DNA of 64,000 bases from Phylloscopus collybita. Lineage: Eukaryota > Chordata > Aves > Passeriformes > Phylloscopidae. The translations under genes and the position numbers were made by a program. Shown one piece after another: positions 21,544-34,778 of the stretch. The notes beneath the pieces were generated by a model. It was not told the origin of the DNA, ran no database searches, and was given only the letters and a program-made list of their open reading frames with translations. The DNA lies in the NCBI GenBank assembly GCA_027886175.1, contig JAJNNQ010000095.1, positions 310,001 through 374,000 of the forward strand, in the 5' to 3' direction. Within the stretch, counting starts at the first letter, position 1. Every line of letters starts with the position of its first letter.

Positions 21544-24312
21544 TTGGGAAACCAAAGTCTCCACCGCACGTTCCTGATGTCAGTTTTTAGGAGGCCTTTG
21601 GCACTACAAGGGCAGACAAACTTCCAACGGGTGGTAGATTGCACCTGGGAGACATCCTCATTTGTGAGGGATTTCAGCAGGCATAACCCCAGTGCCAGGC
21701 AGACAGCATTAGACACGAACGGTGGCCCTTTTCCGTGGGAAACCAAAATCTCCACGCCACGTTGCTGATGTCACTTTGTAGGAGGCATTTTCCAATATAA
21801 GGGCAGAGAAACTTCCATCTGGTTGTCGATTGCACCTGGGAGATATCCTCATTTCTATTGAATTTTAGTGGAATTTTAGTAGGAAGAAGCCCAGTGGCAG
21901 GCAGACAGTATTAGACACGAACGGTGGCTCATTTCTATGGGAAACCAAAGTCTCCACACCACGTACCCGCTGTCCATTTCTAGGAGACCTTTGGCACTAC
22001 AAGGGCAGACAAACTTCCACCTTGTGGTAGATTGCACCTTGGAGATATCCTCATCTGTATGCAACTTCAGCAGTCATAACCACAGTGCCAGGCAGACAGC
22101 ATTAGACGGGAACGGCGGTCCTTTTCCATGGGAAACCAAAGTCTCCACACCACGTACCGGATGTCAGGTTTTAGGAGGCATTTGGCAGTACAAGGGCAGA
22201 CAAACTTCCGTCTGGTGGTTGATTGCATCGGGGAGATATCCTCATTTGTATGGAATTTCAGCACGTAGAAACCCAGTGGCAGGCAGACAGCATAAGACAC
22301 GAACGGTGGCCCATTTCTAAGGGAAACCAAAGTCTCCACCCCACGTTCCTGTTGTCCGTTTCTAGGAGGCCTTTGGCACTACAAGGGCAGACAAACTTCC
22401 ACCTGGTGGTAGATTGCACCTGGGAAATATCCTCATTTGTATGGAACCTCTGCAGTCCTAACTACAGTGCCAGGCAGACAGCATTAGTCACGAACGGTGG
22501 TCCTTTTCCATGGGAAACCAAAGTCTCCACACAACGTTCCCGATGTCAGGTTTTAGGAGACCTTTGGCAGTACAAGGGCAGACAATCTTCCGTCTGGTGG
22601 TTGATTGCATCGGGGAGATATCCTCATTTGTATGGAATTTCAGCAGGTAGAAGCCCAGTGGCAGGCAGACAGCATTAGACATGAAGGGTGGCCCTTTTCC
22701 TATGGGCAACCAAAGTCTCCATGCCACGTTCCTGAAGTCAGGTTTTAGGAGACCTTTGGCAGTACAAGGGCAGACAAACTTCCATCTGGTGGGAAATTCT
22801 ATTTGGGAGATAACCTCATTTGTAGGGAATATTAGTAGGCATATGCCCACTGGCACTCAGACAGCATTAGACACGAACAGTGGCCCTTTTCCATGGAAAA
22901 AGAAATTATCCATCCTATGTTCCTGATGTCAGTTTGAAGGAGGCCTTTGGTACTACAAGGGCAGACAAACTTCCAACTGGCGGTAGATTGCACCTCGGAG
23001 ATGTCCTCATTTGTATGGAATTTTAGTGGTATTTTAGTACTCAGCAGCCACGACAGACAGCATTAAACATGAACGGTGGGCCTTTTCCATAGGAAACCAA
23101 AGTCTCCAGGTGAGGTTCCGAATGTCAGTTTGAAGGAGGCCTTTGTCACTGCAAGAGCAGACAAACTTCCATCTGGTGGCATATTGCGTCTGGGAGATAT
23201 CCTCATTTGTATGTAATTTCAGTAGTCATAAGCCCAGTGGCAAGGGGGCAGTATTAAACACCAAGGGTGTCCTGTTTCCATGGGAAACCAAAGCGTCCTC
23301 TCCAGATTCCTGATGTCAGTTTGTAGGAGGCCATTGGCATTAAAAGGGTAGACAAACTTTCAACTGGTAGTAGACTCCATCTGGGAGATATCCTCATTTG
23401 TATGGAATTTTACTAGGCATAAGCCCAGTGGCAGGCACATAGCATTAGACACAAACGGTGGCCCATTTCCATGGGAAACCAAAGTCTCCACCCCACGTTC
23501 CTGATGTCAGTTTTTAGGAGGCCTTTGGCACTACAAGGGCAGGCAAACTTCCACCTGGTGGTAGATTTCACCTGGGAGATATCCTCATTTGTATGGAACT
23601 TCAGCACTCATAACCCCAGTGCCAGGCAGACAGCATTAGACGCGAACGGTGGTCCTTTTCCATGGGAAACCAAAGTCTCCACCCTAGGTTCCTGATGTCA
23701 GTTTGTAGGAGGCCTTTGGAACCACAAGGGCAAAGAAACTTCCATCTGGTGTTAGATTTCACCTGGGAGATATTCTCATTTGTATGGAATTTTAGTGGAA
23801 TTTTAGTAGGCAGAATCCCAGCGGCAGGAAGACAGCATTAGACACGAACGGTGACCCATTTCCTTGGGAAACCAAAGTCTCCACCCCACGATCCTAATGT
23901 CATTTTCTAGGAGGCCTCTGGCACTACAAGAGGAGACAAACTTCCAACTGGTGGCATATTGCATCTGGGAGATATCCTCATTTGTATGTAATTTTAGTAG
24001 CCATAAGCCCACTGGCAGTCAGACAGCATTAGACACGAACGGTGTCCCTTTTCCATGGGAAACCAAAGTCTCTGCCCCAGATTCCTGATGTCAATTTGTA
24101 TGAAGCCTCTTGCTCTACAGGGGCCGACAAACTTCCATCTGGTTGTAGATTGCACCTGGGAGACATCCTCATTTGTATGGAATTTTAGTGGAATTTTAAT
24201 AGGCGGAAGCCTAGTGGCAGGCACACATTAGACACTAACGGTGGCCCATTTCCATGGGAAACCAAAGTCTCCACTCCAGGTTCCTGATGTCAGTTTGTAG
24301 GAGGCCTTTGGC
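21544..24312 (+). repeat. HOR1 copy 6: partial, about 14 monomers
   Basis: It follows HOR1 order for 14 monomers, then at about 24313 jumps from 'gcactacaggggcagacaaa' to the 'attccatctggtggtaaatt' that normally belongs one monomer later. Beyond this point HOR1-like monomers continue to about 24650 but are noticeably more diverged, so this marks the right edge of the homogenised array. Confidence 0.9.
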
Positions 24313-26321
24313 ACTACAGGGGCAGACAAAATTCCATCTGGTGGTAAATTTCACCTGGGAGATATCCTCCTTTGTATAGAATTATAAAGGAATTTAATTG
24401 CGCAGAATCCCAGCGACAGGTAGACAGAATTAGACATGAATAGTGGCCCTTCTCCAGGGGAAAACAAAGTCTCCAGGCCAGGTTCCTGATGTCAGTTTTT
24501 AGGAGGCCTTTGGCACTACAAGAACAGACAAACTTCCAACTAGTGGCATATTGCAGCTTGGAGATATACACATTTGTATGGAATTTTAGTGGAATTAAAG
24601 TAGGCAGAAGCCCAGTGTCAAGTAGAAAACATTGAAAACCAACGGTGGCCCATTTCCATGGGAAACCAAAGTCTCCACTCCAGGTTCCTGATGTCCGTTT
24701 CTAGGAGGCCTTTGGCACTATAAGGGCAGACAAAGTTCCGTCTGGTGGCATATTGCATCGAGGAGATATCCTCATTTGTATGGAATTTCAGCAGGCAGAA
24801 GGCCAGTGGCAGGCTGACAGCATTAGACACGAACAGTGGACCGTTTCCATGGGAAACCAAAGTCTCCACCTCACGTTCCTGATGTTAGTTTGTAGAAGGC
24901 ATTTGGCACTACAAAGGTAGACAAACTTCCATCTGGTGGTGGATTGCACCTGGGAGATATCCACATTTGTATGGAATTTCAGCAGGCAGAAGCCCAGTGG
25001 CAGGCAGATAGCATTAGACACAAAGAGTGGTCCTTTTCCATGCGAAACCAAAGTCTCCACCTCATGTTCCTGATGTGAGTTTGTAGGAGGCCTTTGGAAC
25101 TACAAGGGTAAACAACCTTCCATGTGCTGGTACATTCCATCTGGGAGATATAGTCATTTCTAAGGAATTACAGCATTCATGATCCCTTTGGCAGGCAGAG
25201 AGCATTAGACAGGAAATGTGGCCCTTTTCCATGGGAAACCAAAGTCTCCACCCCACGTTCCTGATGTTAGTTTGTAGGAGGCATTTGGCATTACAAAGGT
25301 AGACAAACTTCCATCTGGTGGTGGATTGCACCTGGGAGATATCCGCATCTGTATGGAGTTTCAGCAGGCCTTATCCCAGTGTGCGGCAGACAGCTTTAGG
25401 CACGAACGGTGGCCCTTTTCCATGGGAAACCAAAGTCTCCACTCCAGGTTCCTGATGTCAGTTTGTAGGAGGCCTTTGGCACTACAGGGGCAGACAATGT
25501 TTTGTCTGGTGGTTGATTGCATCGAGGAGATATCCTCATTTGTATGGAATTTCAGCAGGCAGAAGCCCAGTGGCAGGCAGACAGCATTAGACACGAACAG
25601 TGGACCTTTTCAATGGGAAACCAAAGTCTCCACCTCACGTTCCTGATGTCAGTTATTAGGAGGCCTTTGGATCTACAAGGGCAGACAAAATTCCATCTGG
25701 TGGTAAATTGCACCTGGGAGATATCCTCCTTTGTATAGAATTATAAAGGAATTTTAGTGCGCAGAATCCCAGCGGCAAGTAGACAGAATTAGACATTAAT
25801 AGTGGCCCTTTTCCAAGGGAAAACAAAGTCTCCAGGCCAGGTTCCTGATGTCAGATTTTAGGAGGCCTTTGGCACTACAAGAACAGACAAACTTCCATCT
25901 GGTGGTAGATTGCACCTGGGTGATATCCTCATTTGTATGGAATTTTAGTGGAATTAAAGTAGGCAGAAGCCAAGTGGCTGGCAGACAGCATTAGACACGA
26001 ACGGTGGCCCATTTCCTTGGGAAACCAAAGTCTCCATCTCACGTTCCTGATGTCAGTTTGTAGGAGGCCTTTGGCACTACAAGGGCAGACAAACTTCCAA
26101 CTAGTGGTAGATTCCATCTGGGAGATATCCTCATTTGTGAGGAATTTCTGCAGGCATAACTTCAGTGGCAGGCAGACAGCATTAGACACAAACGGTCCCC
26201 CTTTTCCTTGGGATACCAAAGCCTCCCCCCCACGTTCCTGATATCAGTTTGTAAGAGGCGTTTGGAACTACAAGGGCAGCAAAACTTCCATCTGGTGGTA
26301 AATTGCACCTGGGAGATATCC
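24313..26321 (+). repeat. Diverged forward satellite monomers, right flank of HOR1
   Basis: About ten forward monomers without a clean HOR1 order. Parts recall HOR1 monomers (25400-25740 resembles 8060-8420). The segment about 24958-25250 is an inverted copy of about 28565-28885 beyond the orientation switch. Only short one-monomer frames occur. Confidence 0.85.
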
Positions 26322-26322
26322 A
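26320..26322. other. Satellite orientation switch (inversion junction)
   Basis: Left of this point every monomer reads 'gagatatcctcatttg' on the plus strand; right of it every monomer reads the complement, 'caaatgaggatatctc', to the end of the window. The join is 'gagatatcc' to 'actctttgtgtctaatg', mid-monomer and out of register. The right-hand sequence recurs at 28815, where it is preceded by 'aaaaggacc', so the two sources share only 'cc' at the join. That suggests an end-joining event rather than homologous recombination. Confidence 0.9.
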
Positions 26323-29300
26323 CTCTTTGTGTCTAATGCTATCTGCCTGCCACTGGGCTTCTGCCTGCTGAAATTCCATACAAATGTGGATATCTCCCCG
26401 ATGCAATCAATCACCAGACGGAAGTTTGTCTGCCCTTGTAGTGCCAAAAGCCTCCTACAAACTGACATCTGGAATGTGAGGTGGAGACTTTGGTTTCCCA
26501 TGGAAAAGGGCCACCGTTCGTGTCTAATGCTGTCTACCTGCCACTTTGCTTATGCCTACTAAAATTCCATATAAATGAGTCTACCTCTAATGTGCAATCT
26601 ACCACCAGATGGAAGTTTTTCTGCCTTTGTAGTTCCAAAGGCCTCCTACAAACTGACATCAGGAACATGGGGTGGAGACTTTGGTTTCCCATGGAAAAGG
26701 GCCACCGTTTGTGTCTAATGCTGTCTGCCTGCCACTGGGCTTATGCTTGGCGAAATTCCACACAAATGAGGATATATCCCAGATGCAATCAACGACCAGA
26801 CGGAAGTTTGTCTGCCCTTGTAGTGTCAAACGTGTCCTACAAACTGACATCTGGAATGTGGGGTGGAGACTTTGGTTTCTGATGGAAAATGGGCCACTGT
26901 TCCTGTCTAATGCTCTCTGCCTGCCACTGGGCTTCTGCCTTGTAAAATTCCATAAAAATGAGGATATCTCCCAGATGGAATCTTCCACCAGTTGGAAGTT
27001 TGTCTGCCCTTGTAGTGCCAAAGGCCTCCTGCACACTGACATAAGGTACATAGGGTGTGTAATTTGCTTTCCCATTGAAATGGGCCACTGATCGTGTCTA
27101 ATGGTGTCTGCCTGCCACTGGGCTTATGCCTGATAAAATTGCATACAAATGAGGATATCTCCCAGATGGAATCGACCACCAGATGGAAGTGTGTCTGCCC
27201 GTGTAGTGCAAAGGCCTCCTACAAACTGACATCAGGAACCTGGAGTGGACACATTGGTTTCCAATGGAAAAGGGCCACCATTAGTGTTCAAGGCTCTCTC
27301 CATGCCACTGGGCTTACGACTACTGAAATTACATACGAATGAGGACATCTTCCAGATTGAATCTACCACCAGATGGAAGTTTCTCTGACTTTGTATTTCC
27401 AAAGGCCTCCTACAAACTGACATCAGGAACCTACGTTGGAGACTTTGGTTTTGCATGGAAATGGGCCACCCTTCGTGTCTAACGCTGTCTGCCTGACCCT
27501 GGGGTTATGCGTACTAAAATTCCACTAAAATTCCATACAAATGAGTACATCTCCTAGCTGCAATCTACCGCCAGATGGAAGTTTGCCTGCCCTTGTACTG
27601 CCAAAGGCCTCCTGCAAACTGACATCCGGAGGCTGGGGTGGAGACGTTGGGTTCCCATGGAAAAGGGCCCTTTTCATGTCCAATGCTGTCTCCTTGCCAC
27701 TGGGCTTATGATTACTAAAATTCCATACAAATGAGGATATCTCCCACATGGAATATACAACCAGTTGGAAGTTTTTCTGCCCTTTCAGTTCGAAAGGCCT
27801 CCGAAAAACTGACATTCGTAATGTGGGGTGGAGACTTTGGTTTCTCATGGAAAAGGGACACTGTTGGTGTCTAATGCTGTCTGTCTGCCACTGGGCTTAT
27901 GCCTAGTAAAATTCCATACAAATGAGGATATCTCCCAGATGGAATCGACCACCAAATGGAAGTTTTTCTGACCTTGTAGTGCCAAAGACCTCCTACAAAC
28001 TGAGATCCGGAAGGTGGGGTGGAGACTTTGGTTTCCCATGGAAAAGGGCCACCGTTTGTGTCTAATGCTGTCCGCCTGCCACTGTGCCGATGGCGACTGA
28101 AATTCCATAACAAATGACGACTTCTCCCAGGTGCAATCTACTACCGGATGTAAGTTTTGTCTGCCTTTTTAGTGCCAAAGGCCTCCTACGAATTCACATC
28201 AGGAACGTGGGGTGGAGACTTTGGTTTCCCATGGAAAGGTCCATCGTTCGTTGCTAATGCTGTCTGCCTGCCACTGGGCCGATTGCTACTAAAATTGGAT
28301 ACAAATGAAGATATCTCCCAGATGGAATCTACCACCAGTTTAAAGTTTGTCTACCATTGTAGTGCAAAAGGCCCCCAACAAACAGACATTCGGGAACGTG
28401 AGCTGGAGACATTGGTTTCCCATGGAAAAGGACAACTGTTTGTGTCGAATGCTGTCTGCCTGCCACTGGGCTTTTGCCTGCTGAAATTCCATACAAATGA
28501 GGATATCTCCCAGAGGAATCTACCAGCAGCTGGAAGTTTGTCTGCCCTTGTACTGCCAAAAGCCTCCGACAAACTGACATCAGGAACATGGGGTGGAGAC
28601 TTTGGTTTCCCATGGAAAAGGGCCACATTTCCTGTCTAATGCTGTCTGCCTGCCAAAGGGATTATGAATGCTGTAATTCCTTAGAAATGACTATATCTCC
28701 CAGATGGAATATACCAGCACATGGAAGGTTGTTTGCCCTTGCAGTGCCAAAGGCCTCCTACAAACTAACATCAGGAACATGAGGTGGAGACTTTGGTTTC
28801 GCATGGAAAAGGACCACTCTTTGTGTCTAATGCTATCTGCCTGCCACTGGGCTTCTGCCTGCTGAAATTCCATACAAATGTGGATATCTCCCCGATGCAA
28901 TCAATCACCAGACGGAAGTTTGTCTGCCCTTGTAGTGCCAAAAGCCTCCTACAAACTGACATCTGGAATGTGAGGTGAAGTCTTTGGTTTCCCATGGAAA
29001 AGGGCCACCGTTCGTGTCTAATGCTGTCTACCTGCCACTTGGCTTATGCCTACTAAAATTCCATATCAATGAGTCTATCTCTAATGTGCAATCTTCCACC
29101 AGATGGAAGTTTTTCTGCCTTTGTAGTGCCAAAGGCCTCCTACGAACTGACATCAGGAACCTGGGATGGAGACTTTGTTTTCCCATGGAAAAGGGCCACT
29201 GTTCGTGTCTATTGCTGACTTCCTGCCAGTGGGATTATGAGTTCGGATATTCCATATAACTGAGGACATCTCCCAGGCGCAACCTACCACAAGATGGAAG

Positions 29301-32300
29301 TTTCTCTGCCCTTGTAGTGCCAAAGGCCTTCTACAAACTGACATCTGGAATGTGAGGTGGAGACTTTGGTTTTCCATGGGATAGGGCCACAGTTAGCGTC
29401 TAATGCTGTCTGCCTGTCACTGGGCTTATTCCTGCTAAAATTCCATACAAATGAGGATATCTCCCAGCTGGAATCTACCACCAGTTGGAAGTTTATCTGC
29501 CCTTTTAGTTCCAAAGGCCTCCTAAAAACTGACATCAGGAACCTGGGGTGGAGACTTTGGTTTCCCATGGAAAAGGGCCACCGTTCCTGTCTGATGTTCT
29601 CTGATGCCTACTCGGATTCTGCCTAATTAAATTCAACTAAAATTCCATATAAATAAGGATATCTCCCATATGGAATATACCACGAGATGGAAGTTTGTCC
29701 GCACTTGTAGTGCCACAGGCCTCCTGAAAACTGACATTAGGAACGTGGGGTGAAGACTTTGGTTTTTCATGGAAAAGGGCCACCGTTCCTGTCTAATGCT
29801 GTCTGCCTGCCACTAGGCTTATGGCTGCTAAAATTGCATACAAATGCGGATATCTCCCAGATGCAACCGACCACCAGTTGGAAGTTTGTCTGGCCTTGTA
29901 GTGCCAATGGCCTCCTACAAACTGACATTCCAGTACGTGAGGTGGAGACTTCGGTTTCCCATGGAAATGGCCAGCGTTCGTGTCTAATGATGTGTGCCTG
30001 CCAGTGGGCTTATGGCAACTAAAATTACATACAAATGAGGATATCTCCCAGATGCAATATGCCACCAGTTGGAAGTTTGTCTCCTCTTGTAGTGCCAGAG
30101 GCCTCCTAAAAAATGACATCAGGAACGTGGTGTGGAGACGTTGTTTTCCCATGGAAATGGGCCACTATTCCTGTCTAATTTTGTCTTCCTGCCGCTGGGA
30201 TTCTGCCTACTAAAATTCCACTAAAATTCCATACAAATGAGATTATCTCCCAAATGCAATATAACACCAGATGGAAGTTTCTCTGCCCTTGTGTTTCCAA
30301 AGGCTTCCTACAAACTGACATTAGGAACCTAGGGTAGAGACTTTGGTTTCCCATGGAAAAGGACCACCGTTCGTGACTAATGCTGTCTGCCTGGCACTGT
30401 GGTTATGACTGCTGAAGTTCCATAAAAATGAGGATATCTCCGAGGTGCAATCTACCACCAGGTGGAAGTTTGTCTGCCCTTGTAGTTCCAAAGGCCTTTT
30501 ACAAACTGACATCTGGAGCGTGCGGTGGAGACTTTGGTTTCCCATGGAAATGGGCCACCGTTTGTGTCTAATGCTATGTGCCTGCCAATGGGCCTCTGCC
30601 TAGGAAAATTCCATACAAATGAGGATATCTCCCAGATGGAGTCTACCACCACTTGAAAGTTTTTCTACCATTGTAATGCCAATGACCTCCTACAAACTGA
30701 CATCAGGAATCTGGAGAGGACGCTTTGGTTTCCCATGGAAAAGGGCCACCCTTGGTGTTTAATGCTGTCTCCTTGCCACTGGGTTTATGCCTACCGAAAT
30801 TACATACAAATGAGGATATCTCCCAGATGGAATCTACCACCAGATGGAAGTTTCTTTGACCATGTAGTTCCAAAGGCCTCCTACAAACTGACATCAGGAA
30901 CATGGGGTGGAGACTTTGTTTTCCCATGGAAGAGGGCCACCGTTTTTGTCTAATGCTGTCTGCCTGCCACTGGGGTTATGACTACTGAAATTATATATAA
31001 ATGTGGATATCTCCCAGATGCAATATGGCACCAGTTGGAAGTTTGTCTGCTCTTGTAGTGCCAAAGGCCTCCTACAAACTGACATCAGGAACCAAGGGTG
31101 GAGACTTTGGTTTTGCATGGAAATGGGCCACCGTTAATGTCTAATGCTGTCTGTCGGCCACTAGTTTTCTCCCTACTGAAATTCCACCAAAATTCCATAC
31201 AAATGAGGATATCTCCCAGATGGAATCTACCACCAGATGGAAGTTCCTCTGACCTTGTAGTTCTAAAGGCCTCCTACAAACTGACAGCAGGAACCTGGGC
31301 TGGAGACTTTGTTTTCCCATGGAAAAGGGCCACCCTGCATGTCTAATGCTGTCTGCCTGCCACTGGGCTTATGTGTACTAAAATTCCACTAAAATTCCAT
31401 ACAAATGAGGACATCTCCTAGCTGCAATCTACCGCCAGATGGAAGATTATCTACCCTTGTGGTGCCAAAGGCCTCCTGCAAACTGACATCAGGGGACTGG
31501 GGTGGAGACGTTGTTTTCCCATGGAAAAGGGCCTGTTTCATGTCCAATGCTGTCCTCTTGCCACTGGCCTTATGAGTACTAAAATTTCATACAAATGAGG
31601 ATATATTCCAGATGGAATCTCCCACCAGTTGGAAATTTGTCTGCCCTTGTAGTTCCAAAGGCCTTCTACAAACTGACATCCGGAATGTGGGGTGGAGACT
31701 TTGGTTTCTCATGGAAAAGGGCCACTGTTCGTGTCTAATGCTCTCTGCCTGCCACTGGGCTTATGCCTAGTAAAATTGCATACAAATGAGGATATCTCCC
31801 AGATGGAATCTTCCACCAGTTGAAAGTTTGTCTGCCCTTGTAGTGCCAAAAGGCCTTCTGCAAACTGACATAATGAACGTAGGGTGTATAATTTTGGTTT
31901 CCCATGGAAATGGGCCACCCTTGGTGTTTAATACTGTCCCCTTGCCACTGGGCTTATGACTACTGAAATTACATACAAATGAGGATATCTCCCAGACGCA
32001 ATATGCCACCAGATGGAAGTTTGTCTGCTCTTGCAGTGACAAAGGCCTCCTACAAACTGACATTCGGATCCTCACCTGGAGACTTTGGTTTCCTATGGAA
32101 AAGGCCCACCGTTCATGTTTAATGCTGTCTTTCTGGGCTACTGAGTACTAAAATACCACTAAAATTCCATACCAATGAGGACATCTCCGAGGTGCAATCT
32201 ACCGCCAGTTGGAAGTTTGTCTGCCCTTGTAGTGCCAAAGGCCTCCTTCAAACTGAGATCAGAAACATAGGATGGATAATTTCTTTTTCCATGGAAAAGG

Positions 32301-32794
32301 GCCACAGTTCATGTCTAATGCTGTCTGAGTGTTAGTGGGCAAATGCCTACTAATATTCCCTACAAATGAGGATATCTCCCAAATGGAATTTTCCACCAGT
32401 TGGAAGTTTGTCTGCCCTTGTAGTGCCAAAGGCCTTCTGCAAACTGACTTAAGGAACGTAGGGTGTATAATTTCGTTTCCCATGGAAATGGGCCACTGAT
32501 CGTGTCTAATGGTGTCTGCCTGCCACTGGGCTTATGCCTGCTAAAATTGCATACAAATGAGGATATCTCCCAGATGGAATCGACCACCAGATGGAAGTTT
32601 GTCTGCCCTTGTAGTGCAAAGGCCTCCTACAAACTGACATCCGGAACCTGGAGTGGACACATTGGTTTCCAATGGAAAAGGGCCAGCGTTAGTGTTCAAT
32701 GCTCTCTCCTTGCCACTGGGCTTACGACTACTGAAATTACATACAAATGAGGATATCTTCCAGATTGAATCTACCACCAGATGGAAGTTTCTCT
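26322..32794 (-). repeat. Diverged reverse-orientation satellite monomers
   Basis: About 33 monomers in reverse orientation with looser internal similarity than HOR1. Local duplications are visible: 26322-26660 matches 28815-29157, the monomers near 27090-27340 resemble those near 32480-32750, and the monomers near 27500-27600 resemble those near 31370-31480. The two length classes persist here (ACTAAAATTCC once or twice in a row). No gene or other element was found. Confidence 0.88.
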
Positions 32795-34778
32795 GACCTT
32801 GTAGTTCCAAAGGCCTCCTACAAACTGACATAAGGAACATGGTGTAGAGGCTTTTTTTTCCCATTGAAGAAGGCCACCGTTCCTGTCTAATGTTGTCTGC
32901 CTGCCACTGGGGTTATGACTAGTGAAAGTACATACAAATGTGGATATCTCCCAGATGCAATATGGCACCAGTTGGAAGTTTGTCTGCTCTTGTAGTGCCA
33001 AAGGCCTCCTACAAACTGACATCAGGAACCTAGGGTGGAGACTTTGGTTTTGCATGAAAATGGGCCACTGTTAGTGTCTAATGCTGTCTGCCGGCCACTG
33101 GTTTTCTCCCTACTGAAATTCCACCAAAATTCCATACAAATGAGGATATCTCCCAGATGGAATCTACCACCAGATGGAAGTTCCTCTGACGTTGTACTGC
33201 CAAAGGCCTCTTACAAACTGACATCAGGAACATGAGGTGGAGACTTTGTTTTCCCATGGAAAAGGGCCAGCGTTCTTGTCTAATGCTGTCTGCCTGCCAC
33301 TGGCCTACTTCCTACTAAAATTCCACTAAAATTCCAAAAAAATGAGGATATCTCCCAGGTGCAATCTACAACCAGATGGAAGTTTCTCTGCCCTTATATT
33401 GGAAAACACCTCCTACAACGTGACATCAGCAACGTGGGGTGGAGATTTTGAATTCCCATGGGAAAGGGCCACCGTTCGTGTCTAACGATGTCTGCCTCCC
33501 ACTGGGGTTATGCCTGCTGAAATTCCATACAAATGAGGATATCTCCCAGATGGAATCTACCACCAGTTGGAAGTTTGTCTGCCCTTGTAGTGCCAAAGGC
33601 CTCCTAAATACTGACATCAGGAACGTGGATTGGACTTTGGTTTCCCATGGAAAAGGGGCACCGTTTGTGCCTAATGCTATGTGCCTGCCGCTGGGCTTAT
33701 GCCTAGTAAAGTTCCATACAAATGAGGATATCTCCCACATGGAATTTACCATCAGATGGATGTTTGTCTGCCCTTGTAGTGGCAAAGGCCTCCTAAAAAA
33801 CTGACATCAGGAACCAGGGGTGGAGATTTTTGTTTCCCATGGAAAAGGGCCACCGTTCGTGTCTAATGGTGTCTGCCTGCAACTGGGGTTATGCCTGCTG
33901 AAATTCCTCACAAATGAGGATATCTCCCTGATGGAATCTTCCACCAGATGGAAGTATGTCTGCCCTTATAGTGCCAAAGTCCTCCTACAAACTGACATCA
34001 GGAACGTGGCGTGTAGACTTTGTTTTCCCAAGGAAATTGGCCACCGTTCGAGTCTAGTGCTGTCTGCCTGCCACTGGGCTTCTGCCTGCTGAAATTCCAA
34101 AGATATTTGGAAATCTCTCCAATGCAATCAACCACCTGACGGAAGTTTGTCTGCCCTTGTAATGCCAAAGGCCTCTTAAACACTGACATCAGGAACCTGG
34201 AGTGGAGACTTTGGTTTCCCATGGAAATGGGCCACCGTTCGTTCCTAATGCTGTCTGCCTGCCACTGGGTTTCTTCCTACTAAAATTCCACTAAAATTCC
34301 ATAGAAATAAGGATATCTTCCAAGTGCAATCTACAACCAGATAAAAGAATCTCTGCCCTTGTAGTACCAAAGCTCTCCTAAAAAACTGACATCAGAAACC
34401 AGGGGTGCAGACTTTGTTTTCCCATGGAAATGGGCCAGCGATCGTGTCTAATGCTATCGGCCTGCGACTGGGCTTCTGCCTGCTCAAATTCCAAAGAAAT
34501 TTGGAAATCTCTCCGATGCAATCTACCTCCTGACGGAAGTTTTTCTGCCTCTGTAATGCCAAATGCCTCCTACAAATTGACATCAGGAGCCTGGAGTGGA
34601 GACTTTGGTTTCCCATGGAAAAGGGTCAGCATTCGTGTCTAATGCTGTCTGCCTGCCACTGGGCTTATGGCTACTGAAATTACATACAAATGAGGATATC
34701 ACCCAGATGCAATATGCCACCAGTTGCAAGTTTGTCTGCTCTTGTGGTGCCAAAGGCATCCTAGAAACGGACATCAGG
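32795..34778 (-). repeat. Block P1 (about 10 reverse monomers)
   Basis: First copy of a block of 1,984 bp that recurs at 43126-45109 with a constant offset of 10,331 bp and almost no differences (one I noticed is an A to T change near 33219 versus 43550). It leads without a break into the first 3,705-bp Q unit. Confidence 0.88.
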
